Positions 1 through 9,665 of a DNA stretch of 64,000 nt are shown here, in pieces (position 1 is the first letter of the stretch; every line of letters begins with the position of its first letter). The stretch is taken from the NCBI GenBank assembly GCA_937974245.1, contig CALJKV010000121.1, forward strand, positions 124,001-188,000, given 5' to 3'. The position numbers were made by a program, and so were the translations under genes. Below the pieces are notes generated by a model. It made no database searches and had not been told where the DNA came from. It saw only the letters and a list, made by a program, of their open reading frames with translations. Source of the stretch: an uncultured Chloroflexota bacterium. GTDB lineage: Bacteria > Chloroflexota > Anaerolineae > Aggregatilineales > Phototrophicaceae.

Positions 1-1425
1 GCAGACCTGCTCACCTGGGGCCTGCTGGATGTGACCTGGGGCGCGTTGAATATCATCACGGCGATGTTCTTCATGTTCACCATTCACTGGCAGTTGACGC
101 TCATCGTGCTGGTGCTGATCCCGATTCTGTTCGCGCTTGCTGTCTGGTTCAAGCAGAAAATCCTGGTCGAGTTCCGCAAAGTACGTAAGCTCAACTCAAA
201 AATCACCGGGACTTTCAACGAGAATATTACCGGAGTGCGTGTTGTCAAGGCGCTGGTGCGCGAAGACGAAAATTTGCGCGAATTCGATTTACTGGCGAGC
301 GATATGTACCGTTCGGCTTACCGGGCGGCCTGGTTGTCGGCGCTCTTCCTGCCGGTGGTGCAGATCATCAGCGCGGTGGCAATTGGCGGAGTCATCTGGT
401 TCGGTGGTTTGCAGGTCGAAGCACTTGGCCTGACAATTGGCGGCGTCCAGGCATTCATTTCCTATATCACCTTCATGATGTGGCCGGTTCTGGAAATGGC
501 GCGAGTCTACGCGGAGATGCAGCAGGCTATCGCTTCTGCCGAGCGCTTCTTCTCCCTGATGGATGCTAAACCGGAAGTTGTCAACCGCCCCGACGCACAC
601 GAAGCGCCCTCAATGGCCGGTGACATTGAGTTCGACCACGTAGAGTTCTACTACGAGGCTGATAAGCCGGTGCTGCGCGACTTCAACCTGACCGTAAAGC
701 AGGGCGAGACCATTGCGCTTGTCGGGCCAACCGGCGGCGGCAAGAGTACGATTGTCAACCTGTTGAGCCGTTTTTATGAACCGCGTAGCGGCGTCGTTCG
801 CATCGGCGGGCGCGACTATACCGAGTACACTTTGCACGCCATTCACTCACGGCTAGGCGTCGTACTGCAAACCCCTCACCTGTTTTCCGGGACAGTGCGG
901 GAAAACCTGCGCTACGGACGGTTGGACGCCAACGACGATGAAATCATCGCGGCGGCGAAGCTGGCGGGGGCGCACGATTTCATCATGGCACTGGAAAAAG
1001 GCTATGATGAGCAGGTTGGTGAGGGCGGCGTGCTCCTGTCTGTCGGGCAAAAGCAATTGATTAGTCTTGCCCGTGCAATCCTGGCGAAGCCTGACATCTT
1101 CATCATGGACGAGGCGACCAGTTCGGTAGACACACTCACTGAGGCGCTTATCCAGCAGGGCATGGAAGAACTCATGCAGCGCAGTACGAGTTTCATCATC
1201 GCTCACCGGCTCTCTACGATCCGCAAGGCTGACCGTATCATCGTGATCGAGAACGGGCAGATTGCCGAGATTGGCAGCCACCGCGAACTGCTCCGGCAGC
1301 GTGGGCACTACTACAACCTATATACCCGGCAGTTCCGTGACGAAATGGAACGGGAACACGACCCCTTCGCAAGCCAGGAAGCTGACATTGGGGAGCGTGC
1401 CACTGCACAACCCGCCGGAGACTAA
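1..1425 (+). CDS. ABC exporter, permease-ATPase half-transporter (5' truncated by window)
   Basis: The reading frame is open from base 1, so the true start lies upstream; the visible part is about 474 residues. The first ~170 residues are the end of an ABC type-1 exporter membrane domain with several hydrophobic helices. The nucleotide-binding domain follows, with Walker A GPTGGGKST, a variant signature LSVGQKQ in place of LSGGQ, Walker B IFIMDEATS and the switch His in AHRLST. Fused membrane and ATPase domains are typical of MsbA/MdlB-like half-exporters that act as homo- or heterodimers in the cytoplasmic membrane. A partner subunit would be expected upstream, outside the window. The substrate cannot be inferred. 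A hairpin terminator follows the stop. Confidence 0.93.
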   Translation, partial: ADLLTWGLLDVTWGALNIITAMFFMFTIHWQLTLIVLVLIPILFALAVWFKQKILVEFRKVRKLNSKITGTFNENITGVRVVKALVREDENLREFDLLASDMYRSAYRAAWLSALFLPVVQIISAVAIGGVIWFGGLQVEALGLTIGGVQAFISYITFMMWPVLEMARVYAEMQQAIASAERFFSLMDAKPEVVNRPDAHEAPSMAGDIEFDHVEFYYEADKPVLRDFNLTVKQGETIALVGPTGGGKSTIVNLLSRFYEPRSGVVRIGGRDYTEYTLHAIHSRLGVVLQTPHLFSGTVRENLRYGRLDANDDEIIAAAKLAGAHDFIMALEKGYDEQVGEGGVLLSVGQKQLISLARAILAKPDIFIMDEATSSVDTLTEALIQQGMEELMQRSTSFIIAHRLSTIRKADRIIVIENGQIAEIGSHRELLRQRGHYYNLYTRQFRDEMEREHDPFASQEADIGERATAQPAGD

Positions 1426-1450
1426 CGCGGGCTGGGTTAGAGTGAATCGA

Positions 1451-1484
1451 AAACAGGGCAACTCGTAGTGGAGTCGCCCTGTTT
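1451..1484. terminator. Bidirectional terminator between ABC exporter and esterase
   Basis: A 14-bp inverted repeat (arms 1451-1464 and 1471-1484, one mismatch, 6-nt loop) is followed on the plus strand by a T-rich stretch. It lies between two convergent stop codons and so can serve both the exporter and the esterase. Confidence 0.7.
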
Positions 1485-1499
1485 CATTTTGGGTGGTAT

Positions 1500-2429
1500 T
1501 CAGCCCGTTTTTTCCAGCACCCACTCCCCTATCCGGTCAATCGCCCGCTGCGACTCTGGCATATAGGGCGCGAAGAACTGCCAGACATGCCACATGGATG
1601 ACCAGATTTCCAGCGTCACCGGCACGCCCCCGGCCTCAGCACGTTGGGCCAACCTTTCGGCATCACTCAGCAACACTTCGTCATGCCCCACCTGTATGAA
1701 CAACGGCGGCAGGTCACCCAGATCCGCAAATACCGGGGAAAGCAGCGGATCACACGGGTCATGCTGTCCCATATAGTATTTGAGCACGACATGGTCATTA
1801 GGCGCTAGGTATGGGTCTGCTTCAGCGCGGGTCACAATGGAATCGCCCGACAGCGTAAAATCAATGAAAGGCGAGAGGCAGACACCCGCAGCTGGCAGCG
1901 GTTGATCGGCTTCACGCAGCCGTAGGAGCGTGGAGATGACCAGCCCACCCCCGGCAGAATCCCCTGCCAGCACAATAGCCGGGTCGCCACCATGATTGCT
2001 TCGCAGCCAATGGTAAGCCGACACCGAGTCATCCAGCGCCGCCGGGTACGGGTGCTCCGGTGCGAGACGGTAATCCGGCAGTAGAACACGGGAGTGACAG
2101 GCCAGCGCGATTCGAGCGACCATCGCCCGGTGTGTCGCCGGTGACCCCATCATGAACCCTCCGCCGTGTAAATAGAGCAGCAGGCGATTGGTATCGGCAT
2201 TGTTCGGGATGAGCCATTCTCCAAGCATATCCCCCACTGTGACCGGCACAACCCGTACATCCGTTGGCATCCGGCTCAACAACCTCGTAACTTGCTCAAA
2301 TCGAGCACGCCGCTGTTCGGCAGAGGTTTCCGCATTCACGATGAACCGCCGTTGCAAGCGCAGTCCCGCACGAAAGATGTGACTCTGTATGCTGTCCATG
2401 ATCGCACTTTTATCTCGCATCCCATACAC
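1500..2429 (-). CDS. Alpha/beta hydrolase, HSL-type esterase
   Basis: A protein of about 309 residues in the hormone-sensitive-lipase group of carboxylic ester hydrolases. The oxyanion-hole motif HGGGF is near residue 90, the nucleophile elbow GDSAGG near residue 158, an acidic residue follows in the C-terminal third, and the catalytic His lies in a WHVW context near residue 285. There is no signal peptide, so it is likely cytosolic and acts on short-chain esters. The first codon is GTG at 2429 with AGGAAG just upstream; in-frame ATGs at 2420 and 2399 are alternatives. It is monocistronic and converges on the exporter gene. Confidence 0.88.
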   Translation of the reverse strand: MYGMRDKSAIMDSIQSHIFRAGLRLQRRFIVNAETSAEQRRARFEQVTRLLSRMPTDVRVVPVTVGDMLGEWLIPNNADTNRLLLYLHGGGFMMGSPATHRAMVARIALACHSRVLLPDYRLAPEHPYPAALDDSVSAYHWLRSNHGGDPAIVLAGDSAGGGLVISTLLRLREADQPLPAAGVCLSPFIDFTLSGDSIVTRAEADPYLAPNDHVVLKYYMGQHDPCDPLLSPVFADLGDLPPLFIQVGHDEVLLSDAERLAQRAEAGGVPVTLEIWSSMWHVWQFFAPYMPESQRAIDRIGEWVLEKTG

Positions 2430-2512
2430 GACTTCCTACTCTCCAGTATAGGAGACTTTCTGCGTATCCGGCACGGATTCAGGCATTTTTGACAGTCATC
2501 AGAACCAAAAAC

Positions 2513-2538
2513 AGGGCGACTCAGGCGCGAGCAGCCCT
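2513..2538 (-). terminator. Terminator of the PAS histidine kinase
   Basis: On the minus strand a 10-bp imperfect hairpin (arms 2529-2538 and 2513-2522) is followed by a T5 run, 25 bases beyond the kinase stop. Its arm shares the motif AACAGGGCGACTC with the terminator at 1451-1484. Confidence 0.6.
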
Positions 2539-2562
2539 ATGATTTCCGAGATACTTGTCACT

Positions 2563-3639
2563 TCATGCTGGGTCGTGTGTCTGCTGAGAGAATTCCAGGG
2601 GAATACATGCCGTAAAACACGTGCCGTCCGACGGGGTGGAACTGAAACTCACACGCCCATTCAAATAGCGCTCGGTCAGCAGCTTCATACTGTATGTACC
2701 CAGGCCACGTCCTTCGCCTTTGGTGGAAAATGAACGCTGGAAAATATGCGGCTGTACATTATCAGGAATCGCATTCGGGTTATGAACAGTAAACTCGACT
2801 TCGTTCCCTGCTCGCCGGCAGCCCAGCGTCACCACCTCATCTTTCGCACAGGCTTCCAGGGCGTTTTTAACCATGTTGCCCAGTACCCGCCGCAGCAGTA
2901 CCGGGTCGGTACGCACAATTTCATGCTCGCCTGCCGGGTCAATCACCACCCGCCGACCTGTCATGAGCATATTGCTCTCGTAGGAGTGCTTAAGTTCTTC
3001 CAGAATATCGAGCGTGAAAGTCGGTTGCAAACGGATATACAGATCACCATTTTCGGCATTCAACAGGTCACGGTGACTGTGAATTTCCTCGACCAGGCGC
3101 AGTGAAAGGTCATGAATGATGATCTTAAGTTCGTTATCATCCTCGGCCTGTGCCTCTTTGAGTAACCCGGATAATGTTGACATAGTGCCGGCAATATTGA
3201 GCAAATCATGAAAGAAGATATGCTCCAGAGCGCGGCGTTTTTCCTGGGTTACATCTTGCAGGGTAATCATTGAAAAATCCCACCCCGCAATTGATAACGG
3301 CTGCGTCACTACCCTGAAATCGAACAATCTGCCCTCCCGGTCAGTGACTTGGCATTCCCGCACACCGGTTTTGCTTTGGTCAGCGCTCGCTACAGGCTGC
3401 ACACAGCGCAAGACATCATGCAGCAACATACCAGGGCGGGGGTCGGCCCCTTCCGATGCAAACACCTCGTTCAGGCGCCGGTTGGCAAATACAATGCGCT
3501 GATCATTATTCACAATCAGGAAAATACTCGGTGATGCGTCCAGTACGGATTTGATGGGCAGATGTGTAGTGAAATATGCAATTTGCCTCTGGAGATCAGG
3601 CATGTTGATGGTTTTAGGTAATGTGGGGGGTGACATCAT
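2563..3639 (-). CDS. Orphan PAS-domain sensor histidine kinase
   Basis: About 358 residues with no membrane segment, so probably a soluble kinase. An N-terminal PAS domain covers roughly residues 30-135. A dimerisation helix carries the likely phospho-acceptor His in FFHDLLN (about residue 145). The HATPase domain shows an N box (NMVKNALEA) and a G box (GRGLGTYS). The H-box with HDLLN differs from the common HELRTPL. ATG at 3639 was chosen with GGGAG upstream; GTG at 3642 has better spacing and is equally possible. No response regulator is adjacent, so the partner must be encoded elsewhere. It is divergent from the haem-binding gene, with a 400-base gap. Confidence 0.85.
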   Translation of the reverse strand: MMSPPTLPKTINMPDLQRQIAYFTTHLPIKSVLDASPSIFLIVNNDQRIVFANRRLNEVFASEGADPRPGMLLHDVLRCVQPVASADQSKTGVRECQVTDREGRLFDFRVVTQPLSIAGWDFSMITLQDVTQEKRRALEHIFFHDLLNIAGTMSTLSGLLKEAQAEDDNELKIIIHDLSLRLVEEIHSHRDLLNAENGDLYIRLQPTFTLDILEELKHSYESNMLMTGRRVVIDPAGEHEIVRTDPVLLRRVLGNMVKNALEACAKDEVVTLGCRRAGNEVEFTVHNPNAIPDNVQPHIFQRSFSTKGEGRGLGTYSMKLLTERYLNGRVSFSSTPSDGTCFTACIPLEFSQQTHDPA

Positions 3640-4042
3640 CACTGCGATAACTCCCGTTGAAAGCCGGACGGGGCATTAGAGAAGGATTCTCATCATTGGC
3701 AGTTTATCCCCAGTACTCCCAACATGAAACTGTATGCATGGTCGTAACGCACTCTACGCGCTTTTGCATAACGGTAGCAGGTTGAAGCCCACCACCGTTG
3801 GTCAACTGTCTGACCTATGAATCTATTTTGCAGCAAGAATCGGTTTTGAATCGTAAAGATTATTGTCGAAACCGTAATGCGAAAATTTATTTACATTCTA
3901 CATTTACTTTAGGGCTGGTCAAAAGCGTATTTCCTCCCCACTACTGCTTAGGGGGTATACGACCCGAGAGGATACATTGGAATCACGCGCCTCAGTGAGA
4001 TATTCAAAGTCGAGCTTATGCTATATATTGGAGGCTTCAGAT
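3640..4042. other. Intergenic region between divergent genes
   Basis: About 400 bases separate the kinase (minus) and the haem-binding protein (plus). It is AT-richer than its surroundings and presumably holds both promoters. No convincing gene, hairpin or paired -35/-10 elements were found. Confidence 0.5.
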
Positions 4043-4588
4043 ATGAATAAGAGGGAGAAAGTTATGGTGTGGCGAAAACGAGCACTCATTCTGGCAGGGT
4101 TGATAGTGATCAGCTTTGTGCTCATCCAGATAATCCCCATGGGGGCATTCTTCGATTCGCTGAAACGAGATGAAAACCCTCCTGTTGAATTCACAATTCA
4201 ATGGGACTCCACTGAGACCGAGGCGCTGCTTCGGACAGCCTGTTATGACTGCCATAGTAATGAGACGGTGTGGCCCTGGTATTCGTATATCGCGCCGGTT
4301 TCCTGGCTGGTGGTGTACGACGTGAACACAGGTCGGGGACATTTAAACTTTTCACAAGACAATTTCATTGATGGCTCACTGGTGGACTTCCTGAATGACA
4401 TCGAGTGGCATACCGAGAACAATATGCCGCCCCGCAAGTACCTACTGCTGCACCCGGAGGCGAACCTGACCAATGAACAACGATCGCAGCTTGTAGCCGG
4501 TGTGCGCAGCACCATCACAGCCCTGGTTGAGGACGAGCAGCTTTCAGAATATCAGGCTGAAAACAGCGGGACAGGCGGGATGAATTGA
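4043..4588 (+). CDS. Haem-binding domain protein, membrane-anchored, CxxCH
   Basis: About 181 residues. A short basic N-terminus leads into one membrane helix (about residues 10-30), then a domain outside the membrane containing one CYDCH motif (C-x-x-C-H, covalent c-type haem) followed by a Trp-rich WPWYSYIAP segment. This arrangement matches the small haem-binding domain family that resembles cytochrome-associated proteins of the periplasmic or outer face. ATG at 4043 was chosen because GGAGG lies 8 bases upstream; the frame is open further up without a better start. It is a single gene, and its electron-transfer partner is not evident here. Confidence 0.82.
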   Translation: MNKREKVMVWRKRALILAGLIVISFVLIQIIPMGAFFDSLKRDENPPVEFTIQWDSTETEALLRTACYDCHSNETVWPWYSYIAPVSWLVVYDVNTGRGHLNFSQDNFIDGSLVDFLNDIEWHTENNMPPRKYLLLHPEANLTNEQRSQLVAGVRSTITALVEDEQLSEYQAENSGTGGMN

Positions 4589-4942
4589 TGCCTGGTACGC
4601 TCAGTCAACGCGATAACGCACCATCTTTTCTGGCGCAAATCATGAGGAAATCTTGCTAATCGCCCGTAACCGCTGGCTGAAAGTGAAGTTTCAACAAGAA
4701 CCATACAAGCGAGGGTAACCACCCTTCGCCACACATACGCCGGGGCCATCCTCTTAACCTTTTACCTTCGTGTAAATCTCACATTTCACGATGGGCAATT
4801 TTCTTTGGTAAAAGAGTTGCAATTGTTGCGTCCCTAGTGTTAATATTATGATCCATTATCGGGGGAGTACGTTAGGCTACTCAATCGGGCGCGAGTAACC
4901 TGATTTCCCGATACCCCACACTTTTTAACAGGAGGTAGATCA
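4589..4942. other. Leader region of the branched-chain amino acid operon
   Basis: About 350 bases without a gene. It contains the candidate promoter at 4817-4845 and about 95 bases of untranslated leader before livK. No clear terminator for the preceding haem protein gene and no recognised riboswitch fold were found. Confidence 0.45.
4817..4845 (+). promoter_or_regulatory. Candidate sigma70-type promoter for livK
   Basis: TTGCAA, a 17-base spacer and TTAATA, about 100 bases before the livK start; an overlapping TATTAT could serve as the -10. This is a motif match only. Confidence 0.35.
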
Positions 4943-6148
4943 ATGTTACGCAAAATTGTTTTAGTAATGGGTGTGTTCGCCATCGCCGCACTAGGGCTTT
5001 CCCTGGTCTCCGCGCAGGATACGATGGGGAGTTCAGTTATGGTGCCGCCGGACGGTGAAATCGTAATCGGTGTTGCCGCCGCACTCTCCGGTGAAGGTCT
5101 CGCCCCACTGGGTGAAGATATTGTGCGTGGTGCTCAACTCGCCAATATCACCCGCCCCACCGTGAAAATCGGTGATGTCGAATTCGCTGTCACGCTCGAC
5201 CCACAGGACGACACCTGCGCCGCTGAAGGTGGTCAGGCAGTTGCCAACCGGTACGTCTCTGACGAACGGGTGGTCGCTGTCGTTGGCCCGATGTGCTCCA
5301 GTGCCTGCCGCGCTGCTGGCCCCATTTTCGACGCAGCCGGTTATACTTCAATCAGCCCGAGCTGCACCGCTCCTGACCTGACGGATGGCACTTTCGCCAG
5401 CTTCAACCGCGTTGTCCCTACCGACGCGTTCCAGGGTGTGGTAGATGCTGAATTCGTTTTCAATACACTGGGTCTCACCCGCATCGCCACCATTCATGAC
5501 GGCAGCCCCTACGGTGAAGGCCTGGTCACAGTCATGGCCGAAGCCTTTATTGAGCTGGGCGGCGAAGTAGTCTTCCAGGACGCCGTGAATGTGGGCGACA
5601 CCGACTTCCGTGCGCTGCTCGACCGCGTAGCCGATGCTGATCCTGAACTGGTCTTCTTTGTCGGCTTCATTGCTGAAGGCTCCCGCCTGGCCTCCCAGCG
5701 CTTTGACGCTGGCCTGGACGAAGTGGCCTTCATGGGTGCCGATGGTATCTTTTCACCTGATTTCATCAGCACGGCTGGCGACGCTGCCGAAGGTGTGTAT
5801 GTCTCATCCCCCACGCCATCCAGCGAAATATATGATGCATTTGTCGCCGCTTACGTGGAAGAATTCGGCGTTGAAGAACCGTCCGGCCCGTACCATGCGA
5901 ATGCCGCTGACGCTTATAACGTCATCCTGAACGCCATTGAAGCTGTTGGTACGGTTGACGACAATGGCGACCTGGTGATCGATCGCGCCGCTCTGAACGA
6001 GGCGATTCGCGCAACCAGCGACTACGAAGGTTTGATTGGCACGATTACCTGTGAAGAAAATGGCGAATGTGCTTCCGCCGCGATCACCATTTATCAGGTC
6101 GTGGATGGTGCTTTCGTCCTCGCTTCAGAAACGATGCAGGGCGAGTAA
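4943..6148 (+). CDS. livK: Branched-chain amino acid ABC transporter substrate-binding protein
   Basis: About 401 residues. A signal peptide (charged start, hydrophobic core, end near AQD at about residue 26) is followed by a type I periplasmic-binding fold of the Leu/Ile/Val-binding family (Peripla_BP_6): GVAAALSG near residue 50, VVAVVGPMCSSACRA near 110-125 and YHANAADAYN near 322. The ligand-site region has two closely spaced cysteines. A strong AGGAGG lies 8 bases before the ATG. It heads the operon with livH, livM, livG and livF, and delivers substrate to that membrane complex. True specificity (amino acids, amides or urea) cannot be read from sequence. A hairpin separates it from livH. 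Confidence 0.92.
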   Translation: MLRKIVLVMGVFAIAALGLSLVSAQDTMGSSVMVPPDGEIVIGVAAALSGEGLAPLGEDIVRGAQLANITRPTVKIGDVEFAVTLDPQDDTCAAEGGQAVANRYVSDERVVAVVGPMCSSACRAAGPIFDAAGYTSISPSCTAPDLTDGTFASFNRVVPTDAFQGVVDAEFVFNTLGLTRIATIHDGSPYGEGLVTVMAEAFIELGGEVVFQDAVNVGDTDFRALLDRVADADPELVFFVGFIAEGSRLASQRFDAGLDEVAFMGADGIFSPDFISTAGDAAEGVYVSSPTPSSEIYDAFVAAYVEEFGVEEPSGPYHANAADAYNVILNAIEAVGTVDDNGDLVIDRAALNEAIRATSDYEGLIGTITCEENGECASAAITIYQVVDGAFVLASETMQGE

Positions 6149-6197
6149 ATTCGTTGTTTGACGGATTTTCACCGGCTGTTAGTCTGAGCCAACTACG

Positions 6198-6221
6198 GAG
6201 GCGGGCGAATATACCCGCCTC
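6198..6221 (+). terminator. Hairpin between livK and livH (attenuating terminator)
   Basis: A perfect 8-bp GC-rich stem (6198-6205 with 6214-6221, 8-base loop) lies 50 bases after livK. The T-tract is weak. In binding-protein operons such a hairpin usually protects or ends most transcripts, so the binding protein is made in excess of the membrane subunits. Confidence 0.6.
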
Positions 6222-6435
6222 TGTGGTTATTTAACGAGTTTGCGATTAGCCAATTCGACTGAGAACGCACCTGACTGGTTTTCGGAATGGCGCGCCAAGT
6301 CACACGGATACGACAATCTGGGAATTCATCTGGTGCAGGCGGGACGCATGACATCCTCATGGGGAAAATACTGAAATTTTCAGACCGCCTCTAACCATTT
6401 ATACGATCTTATCATTATTGATTGAAGGAGCGACT

Positions 6436-7617
6436 ATGACCGACTCACAGTCGCATGATGCATCACCACAGCCCGGCACTGTGGACATGATAACCACGTC
6501 TTTACTCAAGAACACACTGTATAACCCGCTGCGTCTAGCTGGGGGTTTGCTGATATTCCTGCTGGTCTATGTGGCCGTCACGAATATTGCCAGTGGGAAC
6601 TACACTCTTGAAGCCTTTGTGCGTCAGTCCATTACCGGGTTGGCGCAGGGTGGTATTTATGCGCTAATCGCCCTGGGCTATACGCTGGTGTACGGCATTC
6701 TACTCATGATTAACTTCGCACATGGCGAGGTGTTCATGGCTGGCGCCTATGTGGGCTTTTTTGCCATCAACGCGATGGAGCAGTCTGGGATGCTGGCCGA
6801 CCATACTTTTCTGGCACTGCTGATTACGCTCATGGTAGGGGTTGTCGCCAGCGTGACGATTGCCCTGCTACTGGAACGCATCGCGTATCGCCCACTGCGG
6901 GGCGCACCGCGCCTCGTGCCACTCATTACGGCGATTGGCGCTTCGATTACGCTGCAACAGTTATTTTTACGGCTGTTCGGCCCCGACCCACGCGTGTATC
7001 CCCGCGTGAATCTGTATATCCTGCCCGGCATTTTCAAAGACCTCGAATGCGCCGAAGTGAGCGGGGCACAGGTCTGCAAAGGCCTTGACCTGATTGATGG
7101 GTTGTACCGGGTAGATGTACTGGGTATGAACCTGCGGATTCGCCCGGTTTTCTTCCTGGTGGCCTTCTTCGCCATCGTGCTGATGATTGCCCTGTGGTTC
7201 TTCGTACAGCGCACCAAGACCGGCAAGGCTATGCGGGCTGTCGCTGAAGACAAGAACGCCGCCGCCCTCATGGGTATCAATGTAGACCGCGTCATCGCCA
7301 CAACATTTGTGCTGGGCGCGGCGCTTGCCGGAGCTGGCGCGGTGCTGTTCGCGCTGTATAACCAGCAGGTCACGCCCTTCATGGGCTTTGTCCCTGGCAT
7401 TAAGGCGTTCACCGCCGCCGTGTTAGGCGGCATCGGCAATATCCCCGGCGCGATGCTGGGCGGGTTCTTCCTGGGGATTGTCGAGTCCACCGGCCCGGCC
7501 CTGCTGGGAATCTCGTCCCAGCTAAAAGACGTCATCGCGTTCGGCCTGTTGGTGTTGATCCTGATTTTCCGACCTACCGGCATCTTTGGTGAGGTTCTGG
7601 CGGAGAAAAAGGCGTAA
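6436..7617 (+). CDS. livH: Branched-chain amino acid ABC transporter permease LivH
   Basis: About 393 residues with eight or more membrane segments, matching the LivH permease family (BPD_transp_2). The typical motif ALGYTLVYG is near residue 78 and the EAA-like coupling loop (GKAMRAVAEDKNAAALMGIN) near 263-282. It is longer than the common ~300 residues because of an N-terminal hydrophilic tail and an extra loop around residues 185-225. ATG at 6436 has GGAG 7 bases upstream; an in-frame TTG at 6418 is less likely. It forms the channel with LivM. The livM start follows its stop by 2 bases. Confidence 0.92.
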   Translation: MTDSQSHDASPQPGTVDMITTSLLKNTLYNPLRLAGGLLIFLLVYVAVTNIASGNYTLEAFVRQSITGLAQGGIYALIALGYTLVYGILLMINFAHGEVFMAGAYVGFFAINAMEQSGMLADHTFLALLITLMVGVVASVTIALLLERIAYRPLRGAPRLVPLITAIGASITLQQLFLRLFGPDPRVYPRVNLYILPGIFKDLECAEVSGAQVCKGLDLIDGLYRVDVLGMNLRIRPVFFLVAFFAIVLMIALWFFVQRTKTGKAMRAVAEDKNAAALMGINVDRVIATTFVLGAALAGAGAVLFALYNQQVTPFMGFVPGIKAFTAAVLGGIGNIPGAMLGGFFLGIVESTGPALLGISSQLKDVIAFGLLVLILIFRPTGIFGEVLAEKKA

Positions 7618-7619
7618 CC

Positions 7620-9665
7620 ATGATTCACAAAAATACGATCCAACATAGTTTGTACGCTGCTATCGCGATCCTTATCCTGGCGCTGACCGGCATTTTTGGC
7701 AACTTCGCCACCCGCACTGTCATTGGGGAAAGTATCACTTCCAGTACGGTACTGCTGGTACTGGCGGTGGGCGGTATCGGCTATTTTATGGCGAACCGGG
7801 CTGAAGGTCTGGCCGCGAAAATCGCTAACGGTTTGACCGGAAGCCTGATTGTAGGCGCTGGACTGGTACTGCTCATGCTGCTCGAATCGGCGGTAGACCT
7901 GACATTCGTATTTGTCTACCTGAAGCGCTTCCCACTGGGAAAGGAACTGCTGTTCGGGCAGGAACTAATCCCTGGTGTGCTGTTGTTCCTGGCGCTGGCT
8001 GTTCTAATGGGCGTTCTCGCCGGTGTGCTTTCGTGTTCATCGGGGCGCATCCAGAACACGCTGGTGATGAGCGCGGCGGTGATGGCCGCTACCGGCCTGC
8101 TCGTCAACCAGGTCAACAGTGTAATCGCCCTGCCGGACGCGCTGGCGGTGGCGGTGGCATTTACAGTGGGCTACGTCACTCTTTTCTTCCGAAAAACGGA
8201 CACAATTGTGTACCGCATCGGGATCGGATTTCTAAGTGGGCTGGCGGTTGGATTGGTGCTGGGCGGCTTTGTAGCCTGGGGCTGGTTGTTAGATCCTAAT
8301 GATCTGCCCCGTATTCTGAGCCTGGCAGTCGAAAGCGGCATACTCTTCCTGGTGATATTCGGCACTCTGGGTGCGGCGGGCGCGTTATTCGCAGTTGCCC
8401 CGGCCAACAGTCACAACGGTGCGTTATACGTTCCGCTGGTACTGGTCGTGTTGGGGCTGACGAACGGCAAACGCAGTATGACACCAGAGCAGGCGTTCAT
8501 CGTCTTTGTTCTGGTGGCAGTTGTGACCTGGTTTATGCCGGTTCTCAGCCAGCGGGCCAGCCATCAGTATGAACAATTGGCGCGGCCTCAACAGCGAGGA
8601 ACGCGGCAGCTCAGCAGTATTTTTGCCGTCGCGGTATTGCTGGTACTGCCGATCTTTGCCGGACAGTATATCACCAGCGTGCTGGATCTCGTACTGATGT
8701 ATATCATCATGGGCATCGGCCTCAACGTGATGATCGGTTATGCCGGACTGCTTGACCTGGGCTATGTGGCGGCTTTCGCCATCGGCGCGTACACGGTCGG
8801 GCTGTTAATGTCGCCCAGCCTGCTCACCTGCGGCGGCGTACATCCCAATGACATCAATCCCGACCAGATACAACAGGTATGTACCGGCGTAATGACCTTC
8901 TGGCAAGCATGGCCGTTCGCCATCCTTACCAGTGGCATGGTTGGTGTTCTACTTGGTATCCCGGTACTGCGGTTGCGTGGGGACTACCTGGCGATTGTGA
9001 CGCTCGGCTTTGGCGAAATCATCCGCCTGCTGGCGCTCTCCAATGACCTGAAACCACTGTTGGGCGCGGCGCAGGGTATCTCCCCCATCCCTACCCCCCT
9101 GATTGACCTGCGCTCGATTGGCATCAACTTTAATGAATCGCTCGGCAATTCAATCAGCATCTATTACCTGTTTATCGCCGGGGTGATGCTGGCAGCTTTC
9201 GTTGTCGCCCGGCTTGCTAGTACACGGTTGGGACGTGCCTGGCGCTCAATGCGGGCCGATGAGGACGTGGCACAGGCGATGGGCATCCACCTGATTCGCA
9301 CAAAGCTCCTGGCATTCGGCATCAGTTCGGCCTTCGCCGGGATGGGTGGGGCAATATTCGGCTCGTGGCTGCAAGGGATTTTCCCCAACAGCTTCACCCT
9401 GCTAGTTTCGATCAACGTAGTCAGCCTGATTATCATTGGTGGCCTGGGATCAATCCCCGGGGCAGTGGTCGGGTCGCTCATCCTGATTGGCCTGCCAGAA
9501 GTGCTGCGGGAATTGCAGGACTACCGCCTGCTGGCGTTTGGTGCGCTGCTGGTAGTCGCCATGCTGCTCAAACCAGATGGGCTACTACCACCGCCGGTAC
9601 GCAAACTATCGGAAATGTTCAGCGAACATCGTGCGAAACACCAACCGGAGGTGAGCCATGAGTGA
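7620..9665 (+). CDS. livM: Branched-chain amino acid ABC transporter permease LivM, with long membrane N-terminal extension
   Basis: About 681 residues, close to twice the usual LivM length. Residues ~340-670 are the LivM permease: IGLNVMIGYAGLLDLG near 367, LRGDYLAIVTLGFGEIIRL near 448, and a cytoplasmic EAA loop (RADEDVAQAMGI) near 541. Residues 1-335 add about ten hydrophobic segments that do not resemble the LivM core. The frame is continuous, so this is an extension or fusion and not an annotation error. It pairs with LivH. Its last 8 bases overlap livG, suggesting translational coupling. Confidence 0.9.
   Translation: MIHKNTIQHSLYAAIAILILALTGIFGNFATRTVIGESITSSTVLLVLAVGGIGYFMANRAEGLAAKIANGLTGSLIVGAGLVLLMLLESAVDLTFVFVYLKRFPLGKELLFGQELIPGVLLFLALAVLMGVLAGVLSCSSGRIQNTLVMSAAVMAATGLLVNQVNSVIALPDALAVAVAFTVGYVTLFFRKTDTIVYRIGIGFLSGLAVGLVLGGFVAWGWLLDPNDLPRILSLAVESGILFLVIFGTLGAAGALFAVAPANSHNGALYVPLVLVVLGLTNGKRSMTPEQAFIVFVLVAVVTWFMPVLSQRASHQYEQLARPQQRGTRQLSSIFAVAVLLVLPIFAGQYITSVLDLVLMYIIMGIGLNVMIGYAGLLDLGYVAAFAIGAYTVGLLMSPSLLTCGGVHPNDINPDQIQQVCTGVMTFWQAWPFAILTSGMVGVLLGIPVLRLRGDYLAIVTLGFGEIIRLLALSNDLKPLLGAAQGISPIPTPLIDLRSIGINFNESLGNSISIYYLFIAGVMLAAFVVARLASTRLGRAWRSMRADEDVAQAMGIHLIRTKLLAFGISSAFAGMGGAIFGSWLQGIFPNSFTLLVSINVVSLIIIGGLGSIPGAVVGSLILIGLPEVLRELQDYRLLAFGALLVVAMLLKPDGLLPPPVRKLSEMFSEHRAKHQPEVSHE

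Noticed and set aside
6747..7646. Long open frame antisense to livH
   Set aside because: Its peptide is Ser/Arg/Pro-rich with no domain, and the plus strand encodes a clear permease.
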